Source: an uncultured Collinsella sp. (GTDB lineage: Bacteria; Actinomycetota; Coriobacteriia; Coriobacteriales; Coriobacteriaceae). Taken from it: a stretch of 9,278 nucleotides of DNA. The notes under the pieces are model-generated. The model was not told the DNA's origin, did no database searches, and saw only the letters and a list, made by a program, of their open reading frames with translations. Within the stretch, counting starts at the first letter, position 1. Every line of letters begins with the position of its first letter. Position numbers and translations under genes: made by a program. Shown one piece after another: positions 1 through 6,672 of the stretch. The stretch lies in NCBI GenBank assembly GCA_900549275.1, contig URNU01000037.1, positions 1 through 9,278 of the forward strand. Reading direction: 5' to 3'.

Positions 1-228
1 CGCGACGACGACCTCAAGGCCACCGTCGACATGATGGGCATCGAGCGCCCCGTGTCGCTACGACTCGTGCCGACGGCACAGGTTGGCGACTATATTCTCG
101 TACACGCCGGCTTTGGCATCCAGATTGTCGACGAGCAGGAAGCCCAAGAGACACTCGAGCTCGTCAATACCATGACCGAGCTGGCCGAAGAGGACCAGCT
201 CGCCACCAACCCGGCCGAGGCATACTAG
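1..228 (+). CDS. hypC: HypC/HybG-type hydrogenase maturation chaperone (5' truncated)
   Basis: This is the last 75 codons of a small beta-barrel chaperone that, with HypD, carries the Fe(CN)2CO unit to the large subunit of NiFe hydrogenase in the cytoplasm. The reading frame is open from base 1, so the start and the family's N-terminal MCLAIP-type segment with its essential Cys lie outside the window. What is visible fits the family well: a TVDMMGIERPVSLRLV stretch (the VDxxGxxRxVSL signature), then VGDYILVHAGFGIQ, then an acidic helix with EAQETLELV. The first ATG in the window, at 31, is internal to the domain and should not be taken as the start. The tail after the helix (about 20 residues, acidic) is a little longer than in many HypC proteins. 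The TAG stop shares its G with the GTG start of hypD, which implies translational coupling. Confidence 0.93.
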   Translation, partial: RDDDLKATVDMMGIERPVSLRLVPTAQVGDYILVHAGFGIQIVDEQEAQETLELVNTMTELAEEDQLATNPAEAY

Positions 229-1340
229 TGGCGGCGGCGCAGCCGGTTCGCTCCGGTATCGACTTTTCGGCATTTCGCGACCCCAAGCTGGCTCGCGAGC
301 TCATCGATCGTATTCATGAGCTTGTCGGCAACCGCAGCATCAACCTTATGGAAGTCTGCGGCACGCATACCGTGAGCATTGGCCGCTATGGCTTTCGCTC
401 CATTATGCCGACGGGACTCAAACTGCTAAGCGGCCCGGGGTGCCCCGTTTGCGTCACCGCCAACCGCGACATCGACCACGCGATCGCGCTCGCCAACATA
501 GACGGCGCCATCATCACCACCTTTGGCGACATGATGCGCGTGCCCGGATCGTCCACCTCGCTCGCCGCGCAAAAGGCGGCAGGGCGCGACATCCGCATCG
601 TCTACTCCCCGCTCGACGCGCTCGACGTTGCCGAGCAAAACCCCGACCGCCCGGTCATCTTTATGGGTGTGGGCTTTGAGACCACAACGCCCACCATCGC
701 CGCCGCCATCCTGGAGGCAGATGCGCGCGGGCTTTTGAACTTTTCGGTCTATTGCGCCCACAAGACCACGCCGCCGGCGTTGCGCGCCATCGCCAACGAC
801 CCCGAGACCGCCATCGACGGCTTTATCCTGCCGGGCCACGTCGCCACCATCACGGGCTTGGCGCCCTTTGGCTTTTTGGTCGACGAGTTCGATACCCCGG
901 GCGTGGTCACGGGATTTGAACCGGTCGATATCCTGCAGGGCATCTGCATGCTGGTCCAGATGGTTGTCGAGGACAGGCCCGCGATTGACAACGCCTACCG
1001 CCGTGGCGTCAACGCAGACGGCAACCCCGTAGCGCGCCAGCTGGTCGAGCAGGTGTTTGAGCCATGCGACACCACGTGGCGCGGGCTGGGGCCGATTACT
1101 AACTCGGGCCTTTCCATCCGCCCCGAGTTCTCGCGCTTTGATGCCCGCGCTCGCTTTGACGTGCCCGTTGAGGCGACGGTCGAGCCGCGTGGGTGCCGCT
1201 GCGGCGACGTGCTGCGCGGGGCCATTACGCCGAGCAGCTGTCCGCTCTTTGGCCGCACCTGCACGCCCGAGCACCCCGTCGGCCCGTGCATGGTGAGCTC
1301 CGAGGGCAGCTGCGCGGCGTACTACCGCTACCGTAACTAG
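228..1340 (+). CDS. hypD: HypD, Fe-S scaffold for NiFe hydrogenase Fe(CN)2CO assembly
   Basis: A 370-residue protein of normal HypD length. HypD is a cytoplasmic [4Fe-4S] redox protein on which, with HypC, the Fe(CN)2CO moiety is built from cyanide delivered by HypE. All family signatures are present: MEVCGTHT (Cys44, His47), GPGCPVCV (Cys72, Cys75), FGDMMRVPG (99-107), GFETTTPT, and a Cys-rich C-terminus with GCRCGDV (Cys323, Cys325), CPLFGRTC (Cys338, Cys345) and MVSSEGSCAAYYRYR (Cys362). The start is GTG at 228, overlapping the hypC TAG by one base. No strong Shine-Dalgarno sequence precedes it, so reinitiation from hypC is likely. No key residue is missing and there is no frameshift. Assignment is very secure from motifs. 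Confidence 0.97.
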   Translation: MAAAQPVRSGIDFSAFRDPKLARELIDRIHELVGNRSINLMEVCGTHTVSIGRYGFRSIMPTGLKLLSGPGCPVCVTANRDIDHAIALANIDGAIITTFGDMMRVPGSSTSLAAQKAAGRDIRIVYSPLDALDVAEQNPDRPVIFMGVGFETTTPTIAAAILEADARGLLNFSVYCAHKTTPPALRAIANDPETAIDGFILPGHVATITGLAPFGFLVDEFDTPGVVTGFEPVDILQGICMLVQMVVEDRPAIDNAYRRGVNADGNPVARQLVEQVFEPCDTTWRGLGPITNSGLSIRPEFSRFDARARFDVPVEATVEPRGCRCGDVLRGAITPSSCPLFGRTCTPEHPVGPCMVSSEGSCAAYYRYRN

Positions 1341-1388
1341 TCCGGACGCACCCGCACACTGGCACCACCCACGATTGGAGTTTTCGAT

Positions 1389-2423
1389 ATGTCCCGTACT
1401 GCCACCGATAGCACCGTCCTGTTGGGCCACGGCTCTGGCGGTCAGATGATGAAGCGCATCATCGATGAGGTCTTTTTGGATGCGTTTGGATCGCCCGAGC
1501 TGCTCGCGGGCAACGACGCCGGCGTCGCCACGCTGCCCGCGAGCGGGCGCATCGCCATGTCGACCGACAGCTTTGTAGTCTCGCCGCAGTTCTTCCCCGG
1601 TGGCAACATCGGCCGCCTCGCCGTATGCGGAACCGTCAACGACGTCGCGACCTCGGGCGCCAACGTGCGCTACCTGTCGTGCGGGTTTATCCTCGAAGAG
1701 GGCTATCCCATGGATAAGCTCCGCCAGATTGTGCAGACGATGGCCGAGACGGCGCGTGAGGCGGGCGTGTCCATAATCACGGGCGACACCAAGGTGGTCG
1801 AGCGCGGCGGGGCCGACGGCGTCTATATCAATACCGCCGGCGTGGGCGAGGTGCCCGCGGGCGTGGCGCTCAGCGGCGCCAACTGCCAGCCCGGCGATGT
1901 CATTCTGGTATCGGGCACACTGGGCGACCACGGCATCGCCATCATGAGCCAACGCGAGGGCCTGGCGTTTTCGAGCACGATCGAAAGCGATGCCGCGCCG
2001 CTCAACCACCTGATTGCCGACGTTTTGGCCGCAGCGCCCGGCACGCGTTGCTTTCGCGACCCCACGCGCGGTGGCCTGGCGTCCACACTCAACGAGTTTG
2101 CCCAGGCCAGCGGTGTTGCCATGGAGGTCGACGAGGATGCCGTGCCCGTGCGTCCCGACGTGCAGGCCGCCTGCGAGATGCTCGGCTACGATGTGCTGCA
2201 GGTAGCAAACGAGGGCAAGATGGTTGCCGTGGTGCCGGCCGAGCAAGCCGATGCCGCGCTGAGCGCCATGCGCGCCGCCCACTACGGCGAGAATGCCGCC
2301 ATCATCGGTCGTGTGCTGCCACTTGCCGAGGGCTCCCGTCCCGCCGTGCGCGTGCGCACCGGCTGGGACTCGACCCGCATCCTCGACATGCTCGTAGGAG
2401 AGCAGCTGCCGAGAATTTGCTAG
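1389..2423 (+). CDS. hypE: HypE, carbamoyl dehydratase making the hydrogenase cyanide ligand
   Basis: A 344-residue protein that dehydrates, with ATP, the carbamoyl group HypF places on its C-terminal Cys, giving the thiocyanate used for the CN ligands. The C-terminus is the exact diagnostic PRIC (acceptor Cys344). The N-terminal AIRS/PurM-like ATP-binding domain (about 1-155) shows LGHGSGGQMM, GNDAGVA, MSTDSF, GTVNDVATSGA and TGDTKVV. The C-terminal AIRS domain (about 165-315) shows GDVILVSGTLGDHG and RDPTRGGLA. The start ATG at 1389 has a GGAG box about 8 bases upstream. The 48-base gap to hypD has no obvious terminator, so hypC-D-E are probably one operon. HypF, HypA and HypB are not in the window and may lie upstream. 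No clear terminator follows the gene. Confidence 0.97.
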   Translation: MSRTATDSTVLLGHGSGGQMMKRIIDEVFLDAFGSPELLAGNDAGVATLPASGRIAMSTDSFVVSPQFFPGGNIGRLAVCGTVNDVATSGANVRYLSCGFILEEGYPMDKLRQIVQTMAETAREAGVSIITGDTKVVERGGADGVYINTAGVGEVPAGVALSGANCQPGDVILVSGTLGDHGIAIMSQREGLAFSSTIESDAAPLNHLIADVLAAAPGTRCFRDPTRGGLASTLNEFAQASGVAMEVDEDAVPVRPDVQAACEMLGYDVLQVANEGKMVAVVPAEQADAALSAMRAAHYGENAAIIGRVLPLAEGSRPAVRVRTGWDSTRILDMLVGEQLPRIC

Positions 2424-2547
2424 GGCGGAATCGCATGATTGGCGCGATGCGGCTTGATATCCCTGGAGATGTTCAGATTCCAAGCACGCCCAACGCATAA
2501 GCCCAGTATTATGAGGTGCGTTTTGAAACCCAATGACGGGAGCTTTC

Positions 2548-3216
2548 ATGGCAGCAGTTTTTTCCCATGTGATCTTTGACCTGGACGGCACCATCCTCAA
2601 CACGCTCGAGGACCTGGCGGCCGCCGGCAACCATACCTGCGAGATGCACGGCTGGCCTACGTTTGCCGTCGACGAGTACCGCTACAAGGTGGGAAACGGC
2701 ATGCTCAAGCTGGTTGAGCGCTTTATGCCCGCCGAGTACGCGGGCGACGGCCGTATGTTTGAGCAGACGCTCGCCGAGTTTAGGGCTTATTACGGCGAGC
2801 ACAAGGAGGACCACACCGCCCCCTATGCCGGCACAATCGAGATGCTCGACCGCCTGCGTGCCGCGGGCGTGCAGCTTGCCGTGCTCACCAACAAGGACCA
2901 CATCTCGGCGGCTCCGCTTATCGAGAAGTATTTTGGTTCCGAGCGCTTTGCACTGGTGCAGGGCCGTGTCGATGCGTTTCCGCCTAAGCCCGAAGCACCC
3001 GTCACGCTGCATGTGATGGAAGAGTTGGACGCTAATCCGGCAACCACGCTCTATGTGGGCGATTCCAATGTCGATATCCTGACCGGCCACAACGCCGGCC
3101 TTAAGAGCGCGGGCGTCAGCTGGGGTTTCCGCGGCCGCGCAGAGCTGGAAGCCGCCGGCGCCGACTACGTGGTGGACAGCCAGGCAGAGCTCACGGCGCT
3201 GGTACTGGGCGAGTAA
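2548..3216 (+). CDS. HAD-family phosphatase, phosphoglycolate phosphatase (Gph) type
   Basis: A 222-residue HAD hydrolase with all four motifs. Motif I is FDLDGT (nucleophile Asp11, general acid Asp13), motif II is AVLTNKD (Thr114), motif III is the PPKP lysine (Lys147), and motif IV is GDSNVD (Asp172, Asp176) for Mg2+. Between motifs I and II is an alpha-helical cap (about 16-95), as in subfamily IA enzymes such as Gph and PpaX. The likely reaction is dephosphorylation of 2-phosphoglycolate or another small phosphate ester in the cytoplasm; substrate cannot be read from sequence. I chose ATG 2548 because GGGAG at 2538-2542 sits 5 bases before it, whereas the in-frame ATG at 2533 overlaps that box. 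A TATTAT hexamer at 2507-2512 could be a -10 box, but no good -35 accompanies it. It follows hypE by 124 bases and is probably an independent unit. Confidence 0.9.
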   Translation: MAAVFSHVIFDLDGTILNTLEDLAAAGNHTCEMHGWPTFAVDEYRYKVGNGMLKLVERFMPAEYAGDGRMFEQTLAEFRAYYGEHKEDHTAPYAGTIEMLDRLRAAGVQLAVLTNKDHISAAPLIEKYFGSERFALVQGRVDAFPPKPEAPVTLHVMEELDANPATTLYVGDSNVDILTGHNAGLKSAGVSWGFRGRAELEAAGADYVVDSQAELTALVLGE

Positions 3217-3233
3217 CCGCTCATCCCTCCCAC

Positions 3234-3270
3234 GGGCAGCTAATGTGGGACGGGACTCTTTTAGCTGCCC
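3234..3270. repeat. Perfect 10-bp inverted repeat (hairpin) after the HAD phosphatase gene
   Basis: GGGCAGCTAA at 3234-3243 is the exact reverse complement of TTAGCTGCCC at 3261-3270, with a 17-base loop. It begins 18 bases after the phosphatase stop codon. No T-run follows on either strand (a C-run follows on +), so it does not look like a standard intrinsic terminator. On the minus strand the loop reads AGTCCCGTCCC, which resembles the GTCCC cores of the other intergenic hairpins in this window. It may be one of a family of REP-like dispersed hairpins. Confidence 0.6.
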
Positions 3271-3280
3271 CCCCGCACCA

Positions 3281-3326
3281 AGGAGTGTCCCCAACTGCCG
3301 GCAGAAAAGGAACGTCCCCAAGTGCC
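3281..3326. repeat. REP-like intergenic repeat with paired GTCCCCAASTGCC units
   Basis: GTCCCCAACTGCC at 3287-3299 and GTCCCCAAGTGCC at 3314-3326 match at 12 of 13 positions, 27 bases apart. The palindrome CTGCCGGCAG (3295-3304) sits between them, followed by AAAAGGAAC. From memory, GGGGACGTTCC/GGGGACACTCC-type sequences recur between genes in several Gram-positive genomes and resemble REP elements moved by RAYT transposases. No such transposase is in the window, and the genome-wide copy number cannot be seen. Confidence 0.5.
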
Positions 3327-3331
3327 ACCTT

Positions 3332-3524
3332 CCCATTGACTACTCCAGCGATGGCAGTATCGCAGGTAGAGGACGGACAGCGAGCGGGCACCAGAGCGAA
3401 CAAATTGGCATGAAAAGAGGACGGCATAGACCTTCTGGTCATGCCGTCCTCTTTGAATGACAAGTTGTCGCTCTGGTGCCCGCGCAGCGTCGAGCAGTTG
3501 CGGCGTTTGGTAAAACGCCGCAAC
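3332..3524. repeat. Structured repeat element, copy 1 (candidate structured RNA / terminator)
   Basis: This fills most of the 326-base gap between two convergent genes. Its core, 3368-3524, aligns gap-free with 7631-7787. Parts in order: box CCCATTGACTACTC (3332-3345); AGAGGACGGACAGCGA (3368-3383); stem A, 16 perfect pairs (3384-3399 with 3468-3483); an internally looped helix with G-A mismatches (3400-3413 with 3455-3467); stem B, 14 perfect pairs (3414-3427 with 3441-3454); a bulged A3428; and GACC/GGTC closing a TTCT loop (3433-3436). A junction GCAGCGTCG follows, then hairpin C, 12 perfect pairs (3497-3508 with 3513-3524) with loop GGTA. The end of hairpin C is 18 bases from the stop of the minus-strand lipoprotein. 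Stem B carries an A-rich 5' side and T-rich 3' side on either strand, so it could end both convergent transcripts. A conserved RNA role is inferred from covariation with copy 2. I cannot name the family; Rfam has a Collinsella-1 motif that should be tested. Confidence 0.85.
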
Positions 3525-3542
3525 GAACTACCGCGTAATCCC

Positions 3543-4100
3543 CTAGCTCATCATCGCATTCATCATCTCGGTGGTTGCGGAATCGTCGGCAGACCACTCG
3601 TTATCCTCGTTGGCGGAATACTTGAAGGTGACCTTGGTGTCCTTGGTCTTAGCGGCCTTGGTCACGTCGACCATGACCTGGCCGGCCATCTTGTACAGGT
3701 CGTCCTCGGAAGGCGTCATATCGAGTGCGGCGACCTTCTCCTGATACTGGGTGGCGAAATCTTCGACGATCTTGTTCATGGACTTGCAGGTGATGGTAAC
3801 CTCGGCGGTCGCGGTACCCTTGTCCTCGTCGACCGTCACATCGCCGATCTTGTAGTCAAAGCCCTCGAGATAGCTCTTGGCATACTCCTTGGGATCGATG
3901 CCCAGTTGCTCAAACTCGTCGCCCGAAGCCTCTTCCAGGCCGGCAAGGAAGTCATCTCCGCCGTTCTTGATCTCGTCAAACTGGCTCGTAAGGTCGTTGG
4001 TGATGAGCTCCTCCACCGAAGGCCCTCCGCAGCCGGAAAGCAAAACCACGCACGCGACCAGGGCAGCCATCAGGGGCGCAAGCAGCAGCTTCTTTTTCAT
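3543..4100 (-). CDS. Small secreted lipoprotein of unknown function
   Basis: A 185-residue protein with a clear lipoprotein signal: MKKK, a hydrophobic core (about 5-21), then a lipobox LLSGC with Cys24 as the expected lipidated residue, so it should sit on the outer face of the membrane. The mature part (25-185) is acidic and lacks any motif I recognise; it contains one internal Cys and a charged, probably alpha/beta fold. The layout resembles DUF4878/DUF5105-type lipoproteins found in many Gram-positive gut bacteria, but that is only an impression. I chose the ATG at 4100 because it begins the signal peptide and is preceded by GGAGG (4107-4111 on the + strand). In-frame upstream sequence, open to 4145, would put a non-signal stretch in front. 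It is monocistronic with its own likely promoter; the structured element lies directly downstream. Confidence 0.85.
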   Translation of the reverse strand: MKKKLLLAPLMAALVACVVLLSGCGGPSVEELITNDLTSQFDEIKNGGDDFLAGLEEASGDEFEQLGIDPKEYAKSYLEGFDYKIGDVTVDEDKGTATAEVTITCKSMNKIVEDFATQYQEKVAALDMTPSEDDLYKMAGQVMVDVTKAAKTKDTKVTFKYSANEDNEWSADDSATTEMMNAMMS

Positions 4101-4162
4101 GACAGTCCTCCAAACAAGCGGCACCGCGTTCCTCGCGCAGCGCACGTCGCAACAGTAAGTTC

Positions 4163-4171
4163 ATATTAGCA
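4163..4171 (-). promoter_or_regulatory. Extended -10 box upstream of the lipoprotein gene
   Basis: The minus strand reads TGCTAATAT, an extended -10 (TGn plus TAATAT), about 63 bases before the lipoprotein start. No good -35 is found at 17 bases (CGTAGG), as is common for extended -10 promoters. Sequence match only. Confidence 0.4.
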
Positions 4172-4277
4172 GCTCCGTCCAAACCCCTACGTCGCAAAAG
4201 CGCGGACGGCTCAATTTGACGAACAAATGGCCCGTGAAGCAAGCCCCCTGCAATAAAACGCACCTGCTTAGCCCATT

Positions 4278-4310
4278 AAAAAAGGGTGGCCGGACAACCC
4301 GACCACCCTT
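4278..4310 (-). terminator. Intrinsic terminator of the PTS IIA gene
   Basis: On the minus strand, AAGGGTGG (4303-4310) pairs with CCACCCTT (4282-4289). The stem extends inward with a T-G wobble and CGG/CCG to a GTTGT loop, about 12 pairs in all, followed directly by a run of T (4278-4283). It starts 24 bases after the IIA stop codon. This is a textbook rho-independent terminator. Confidence 0.92.
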
Positions 4311-4333
4311 GTGCATCTTCTGGATGCCGCAGA

Positions 4334-4870
4334 CTACTTGCGGACGACCTTAACGATGGCATCACCGGCGGCGACGGCAGACTCGGCCTCGACGGTAAGC
4401 TCGACGTCGGCAAACTCGGCGGTGTTGGACACGGCCACGACGACGCAGTCCTTGTAACCGGCAGCAGCGATCTTGGTGCGGTCGATCTTGAGGATGGGCT
4501 GGCCGGCCTTCACGACGTCGTCAGCCTTGACGAAGCCCTCGAAGCCGTCGCCGTTCATGTTGACGGTATCGACGCCAACGTGCACCAGAACCTCGATGCC
4601 GCTATCGGACTGCAGGCCCACGGCGTGACCCATGGTGACGGTCACCTTGCCGTCGCAGGGAGCGTAGACCAGGTCGTCCTCGGGCCACACAGCGCAGCCC
4701 TTGCCCAGAACCTCGCCACCAAAGACGGGATCGGGCACGTCGGCCATCTTGATGACCTTGCCCTTGACGGGCGAGCACAGCACGTCGGCGCCGGCAGAAG
4801 CAGAGATAGAGGCCGGAGCAGCAGCTGCCGCGGGCTCAGCCTTCTTCTTGAACATATCAAACAGACCCAT
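4334..4870 (-). CDS. crr: PTS glucose-type EIIA protein (single domain, Crr-like)
   Basis: A 178-residue cytoplasmic phosphocarrier of the EIIA-Glc family (E. coli Crr is 169 residues). It accepts phosphate from HPr and passes it to a sugar-specific IIB domain. The phosphorylated His is His97 in GIEVLVHVGVDTV, and the second active-site His is His82 in MGHAVGLQS; both are present. Other family landmarks are CSPVKGKVI (32-40), DPVFGGEVLGKG (47-58) and the Ala/Pro-rich linker (11-26) after the amphipathic N-terminus MGLFDMFKKK, which is membrane-associating in Crr. The start ATG at 4870 has AGAGGAG 9 bases upstream. The frame is open much further upstream, but that stretch overlaps the glucosidase gene and is not protein-like. 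It has its own promoter and terminator and lies 151 bases downstream of the glucosidase gene. No IIB or IIC domain is in the window, so its partner permease is encoded elsewhere. The symbol is by homology. Confidence 0.93.
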   Translation of the reverse strand: MGLFDMFKKKAEPAAAAAPASISASAGADVLCSPVKGKVIKMADVPDPVFGGEVLGKGCAVWPEDDLVYAPCDGKVTVTMGHAVGLQSDSGIEVLVHVGVDTVNMNGDGFEGFVKADDVVKAGQPILKIDRTKIAAAGYKDCVVVAVSNTAEFADVELTVEAESAVAAGDAIVKVVRK

Positions 4871-4919
4871 ACGTTTTCTCCTCTTGATTAAGCGCAACGT
4901 TATGCGCATGCCTATGGTG

Positions 4920-4948
4920 ATTATAGTGCCAAATGACCAAAATACTAA
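4920..4948 (-). promoter_or_regulatory. Sigma70-type promoter of the PTS IIA gene
   Basis: The minus strand carries a perfect -10 TATAAT (4920-4925) with TTAGTA (4943-4948) as a moderate -35 at exactly 17 bases. Transcription would start near 4913, about 43 bases before the IIA start codon. It allows IIA expression independent of the upstream glucosidase gene. Confidence 0.7.
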
Positions 4949-4966
4949 GGCGAGGGTTCGAATCGC

Positions 4967-4986
4967 AAGCCCTTCCAAGCCCTTCC
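4967..4986. repeat. Tandem 10-bp repeat, two units
   Basis: AAGCCCTTCC occurs twice head to tail between the glucosidase stop and the IIA promoter (upstream of the -35 box). It might be a small regulator site or chance; two units give little weight. Confidence 0.5.
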
Positions 4987-5021
4987 CAAAACCTTTTCCC
5001 CAGTGGCACTCATATTGTCGA

Positions 5022-6470
5022 TTACTCCAAGCCCTCGGTGCCGTTGGACTTGATGATCTTCTGGTATGCGAAGAAGCTGTCCTTGCGGCGGCGCTCATAG
5101 GTACCGGTGCCGTCGTCGTACTTATCGACGTGGATGAAGCCGTAGCGCTTGCGCATCTCGCCAGTGCCGGCGGAAACCAGGTCGATGGGACCCCACCAGG
5201 TGTAGGCAATCAGGTCAACGCCATCGGCAATGGCCTCGCCCATGGCCTTGATGTGGCTCTGCAAGTAGGCGATGCGATACGGGTCGTGGATTGAGCCGTC
5301 CTCCTCGACCTCGTCGTAGGCGCCCATGCCGTTCTCGACCACCATCAGTGGAATCTCGTAGCGGGCGTAAATCTCGTTGAGGGCGATGCGCAGGCCCAGC
5401 GGATCGATCTGCCAGCCCCAGTCGGTGGACTCCAGATAGGGGTTCTTGCCGCCAAAGGTCATGTTGCCCTCGGTCATCTCGTGGTCCTTGTGGGTGCCCA
5501 CGGTGCCGGACATGTAGTAGCTAAAGGTGTAGAAATCAACCTTGCCGTCGGCGATATCCTGCAGGTCGCCGTCCTCCATCACGAGCTCAACATCGTTCTC
5601 GGCCCAGAAGCGCTTGGCATAGAACGGGTACTTGCCGCGCACCTGCACGTCGGAGCAGTACCAGTTCATGATATTCATCTCCTGCTGCGTGGCGAACACG
5701 TCGGCCGGATCGCACGTGGCGGCATAGGAAAGGATGAAGCAGTCCATGTTGCCCATCTTAAACTGCGGATAATGCTCGTGGGCATAGCGCACGACGCGGC
5801 CGCTGGCGACAAACTGGTGATGCAGCGCCTGCATACGAGCCTGCGGCGTGGTGTGGACCGCCGACGCCGGACCCTCAAAGCCCTGAATCATGCTGGTCTC
5901 AAAGAGGTTGCCCATGTCCTGGGTACCGCAGTTGATCTCGTTGAAGGTGAGCCAGAACTTGACCTTGTCCTGATAGCGGTCGAAGACGGTCTGGCAGTAC
6001 TTCTCAAAGAAGCCGATGAGCTCGCGGCTCGCCCATCCGTTGTATTTCTCGACCAGGCGATAGGGCATCTCGTAGTGCGAGAGGGTCACGAGCGGCTCGA
6101 TATTGTGGGCACGCAGGCAGTCGAAAACGCGGTCGTAGAAGGCGAGGCCGGCCTCGTTGGGCTCAGCGTCGTCGCCGTTGGGGAAGATGCGGCTCCAGGA
6201 GATGGACATGCGGAACATGGTAAAGCCCATCTCGGCGAACAGCGCGATGTCCTCCTCGTAGTGATGATAGAAATCGATACCGTCATGATTGGGGTAGAAG
6301 CGGTTGGGGTCGATGTCGATCGTAATCTGACGCGGCTCCTTGTAGCTGCCGCCTAAGAAATGATCGTCGACGGAAGGACCGCGGCCGTCCACGTTCCAAG
6401 CACCCTCAAACTGGTTGGCGGCGGTAGCGCCGCCCCAATAGAAGCCCTCGGGGAACTTGATGTTTGCCAT
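5022..6470 (-). CDS. 6-phospho-beta-glucosidase, glycoside hydrolase family 1
   Basis: A 482-residue GH1 enzyme that hydrolyses phosphorylated beta-glucosides (such as cellobiose-6-P, arbutin-P or salicin-P) after PTS uptake, in the cytoplasm. The N-terminal signature is FPEGFYWGGATAANQFEGAW (7-26). The acid/base is Glu178 in TFNEIN and the nucleophile is Glu379 in VVENGMG. The 6-phosphate pocket typical of BglA/AscB-type enzymes is present in SAGTGEMRKRYGF (Ser433, Lys441, Tyr443), which sets it apart from plain beta-glucosidases. TWWGPIDLVSA precedes it as in that subgroup. I chose ATG 6470 rather than 6476: the AAGGAG box at 6477-6482 directly touches the 6476 ATG but is 6 bases from 6470. 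It is divergent from the RpiR regulator and upstream of the IIA gene, consistent with a beta-glucoside locus. No clear terminator follows, so read-through into the IIA gene is possible. Exact aglycone preference is not readable. Confidence 0.95.
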   Translation of the reverse strand: MANIKFPEGFYWGGATAANQFEGAWNVDGRGPSVDDHFLGGSYKEPRQITIDIDPNRFYPNHDGIDFYHHYEEDIALFAEMGFTMFRMSISWSRIFPNGDDAEPNEAGLAFYDRVFDCLRAHNIEPLVTLSHYEMPYRLVEKYNGWASRELIGFFEKYCQTVFDRYQDKVKFWLTFNEINCGTQDMGNLFETSMIQGFEGPASAVHTTPQARMQALHHQFVASGRVVRYAHEHYPQFKMGNMDCFILSYAATCDPADVFATQQEMNIMNWYCSDVQVRGKYPFYAKRFWAENDVELVMEDGDLQDIADGKVDFYTFSYYMSGTVGTHKDHEMTEGNMTFGGKNPYLESTDWGWQIDPLGLRIALNEIYARYEIPLMVVENGMGAYDEVEEDGSIHDPYRIAYLQSHIKAMGEAIADGVDLIAYTWWGPIDLVSAGTGEMRKRYGFIHVDKYDDGTGTYERRRKDSFFAYQKIIKSNGTEGLE

Positions 6471-6672
6471 GAGCATCTCCTTTGTATCGCGGGTCGATAA
6501 GCTGAGTATCGCCTGCGCACGGGACGGGCAGAAGCGGGCGCGCCAAACCCGACACTTCTTTTCGCGCCCACGGACCGCCGCCGCCCCGCCCCTGACACTT
6601 CCTGATACCTACCAAAACGTGCCAAAATAAGCCTGTCCCTTTTTGGCAGGTTTGGCGAGTGTGGGAGTTCGC
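6471..6672. promoter_or_regulatory. Divergent control region between glucosidase and RpiR genes
   Basis: These 202 bases should hold both promoters, but no strong -35/-10 pair stands out (GATACT at 6505-6510 on the minus strand is a weak candidate -10 for the glucosidase gene). The 6-base motif GCCAAA or its complement TTTGGC occurs four times: 6542-6547, 6621-6626, 6642-6647 and 6651-6656. CGCCAAAC (6541-6548) is the exact reverse complement of GTTTGGCG (6650-6657). CYGACACTTCYT occurs twice (near 6550 and 6592). These are candidate binding sites for the adjacent RpiR regulator. Confidence 0.45.
6620..6648. repeat. Hairpin with GCCTGTCCC loop upstream of the RpiR gene
   Basis: TGCCAAAA (6620-6627) and TTTTGGCA (6641-6648) are perfect 8-bp inverted repeats around a loop holding GCCTGTCCC (6631-6639). 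The same nine bases lie in the loop of the hairpin at 8796-8822. It ends 24 bases before the RpiR start, so it is either a REP-like dispersed hairpin or an operator in the 5' region. Confidence 0.55.

Noticed and set aside
2424..2547. Terminator after hypE
   Set aside because: Only a weak 5-bp CGCAT/ATGCG pairing is visible, without a T-run.
426..2630. Very long open frame on the minus strand opposite hypD and hypE
   Set aside because: It is antisense to two unmistakable conserved genes, its translation is Ala/Gly/Arg/His-rich low-complexity of the kind produced by GC-rich codon bias, and no domain is recognisable.
3384..3524. Integron attC-like or retron-like structure
   Set aside because: Long hairpins with bulged bases invite the comparison, but there are no R-box core sites, no integrase and no reverse transcriptase in the window.
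3528..3531. GTAG on the minus strand at the foot of hairpin C (also at 7787-7790), as in enterobacterial REPs
   Set aside because: In copy 2 the TAG is the pyrE stop codon and the distance to the hairpin differs between copies, so it is probably coincidence.
4955..4964. GGTTCGAATC, like the T-arm of a tRNA
   Set aside because: The flanks do not form the 5-bp T-stem, and there is no acceptor, D or anticodon arm around it.
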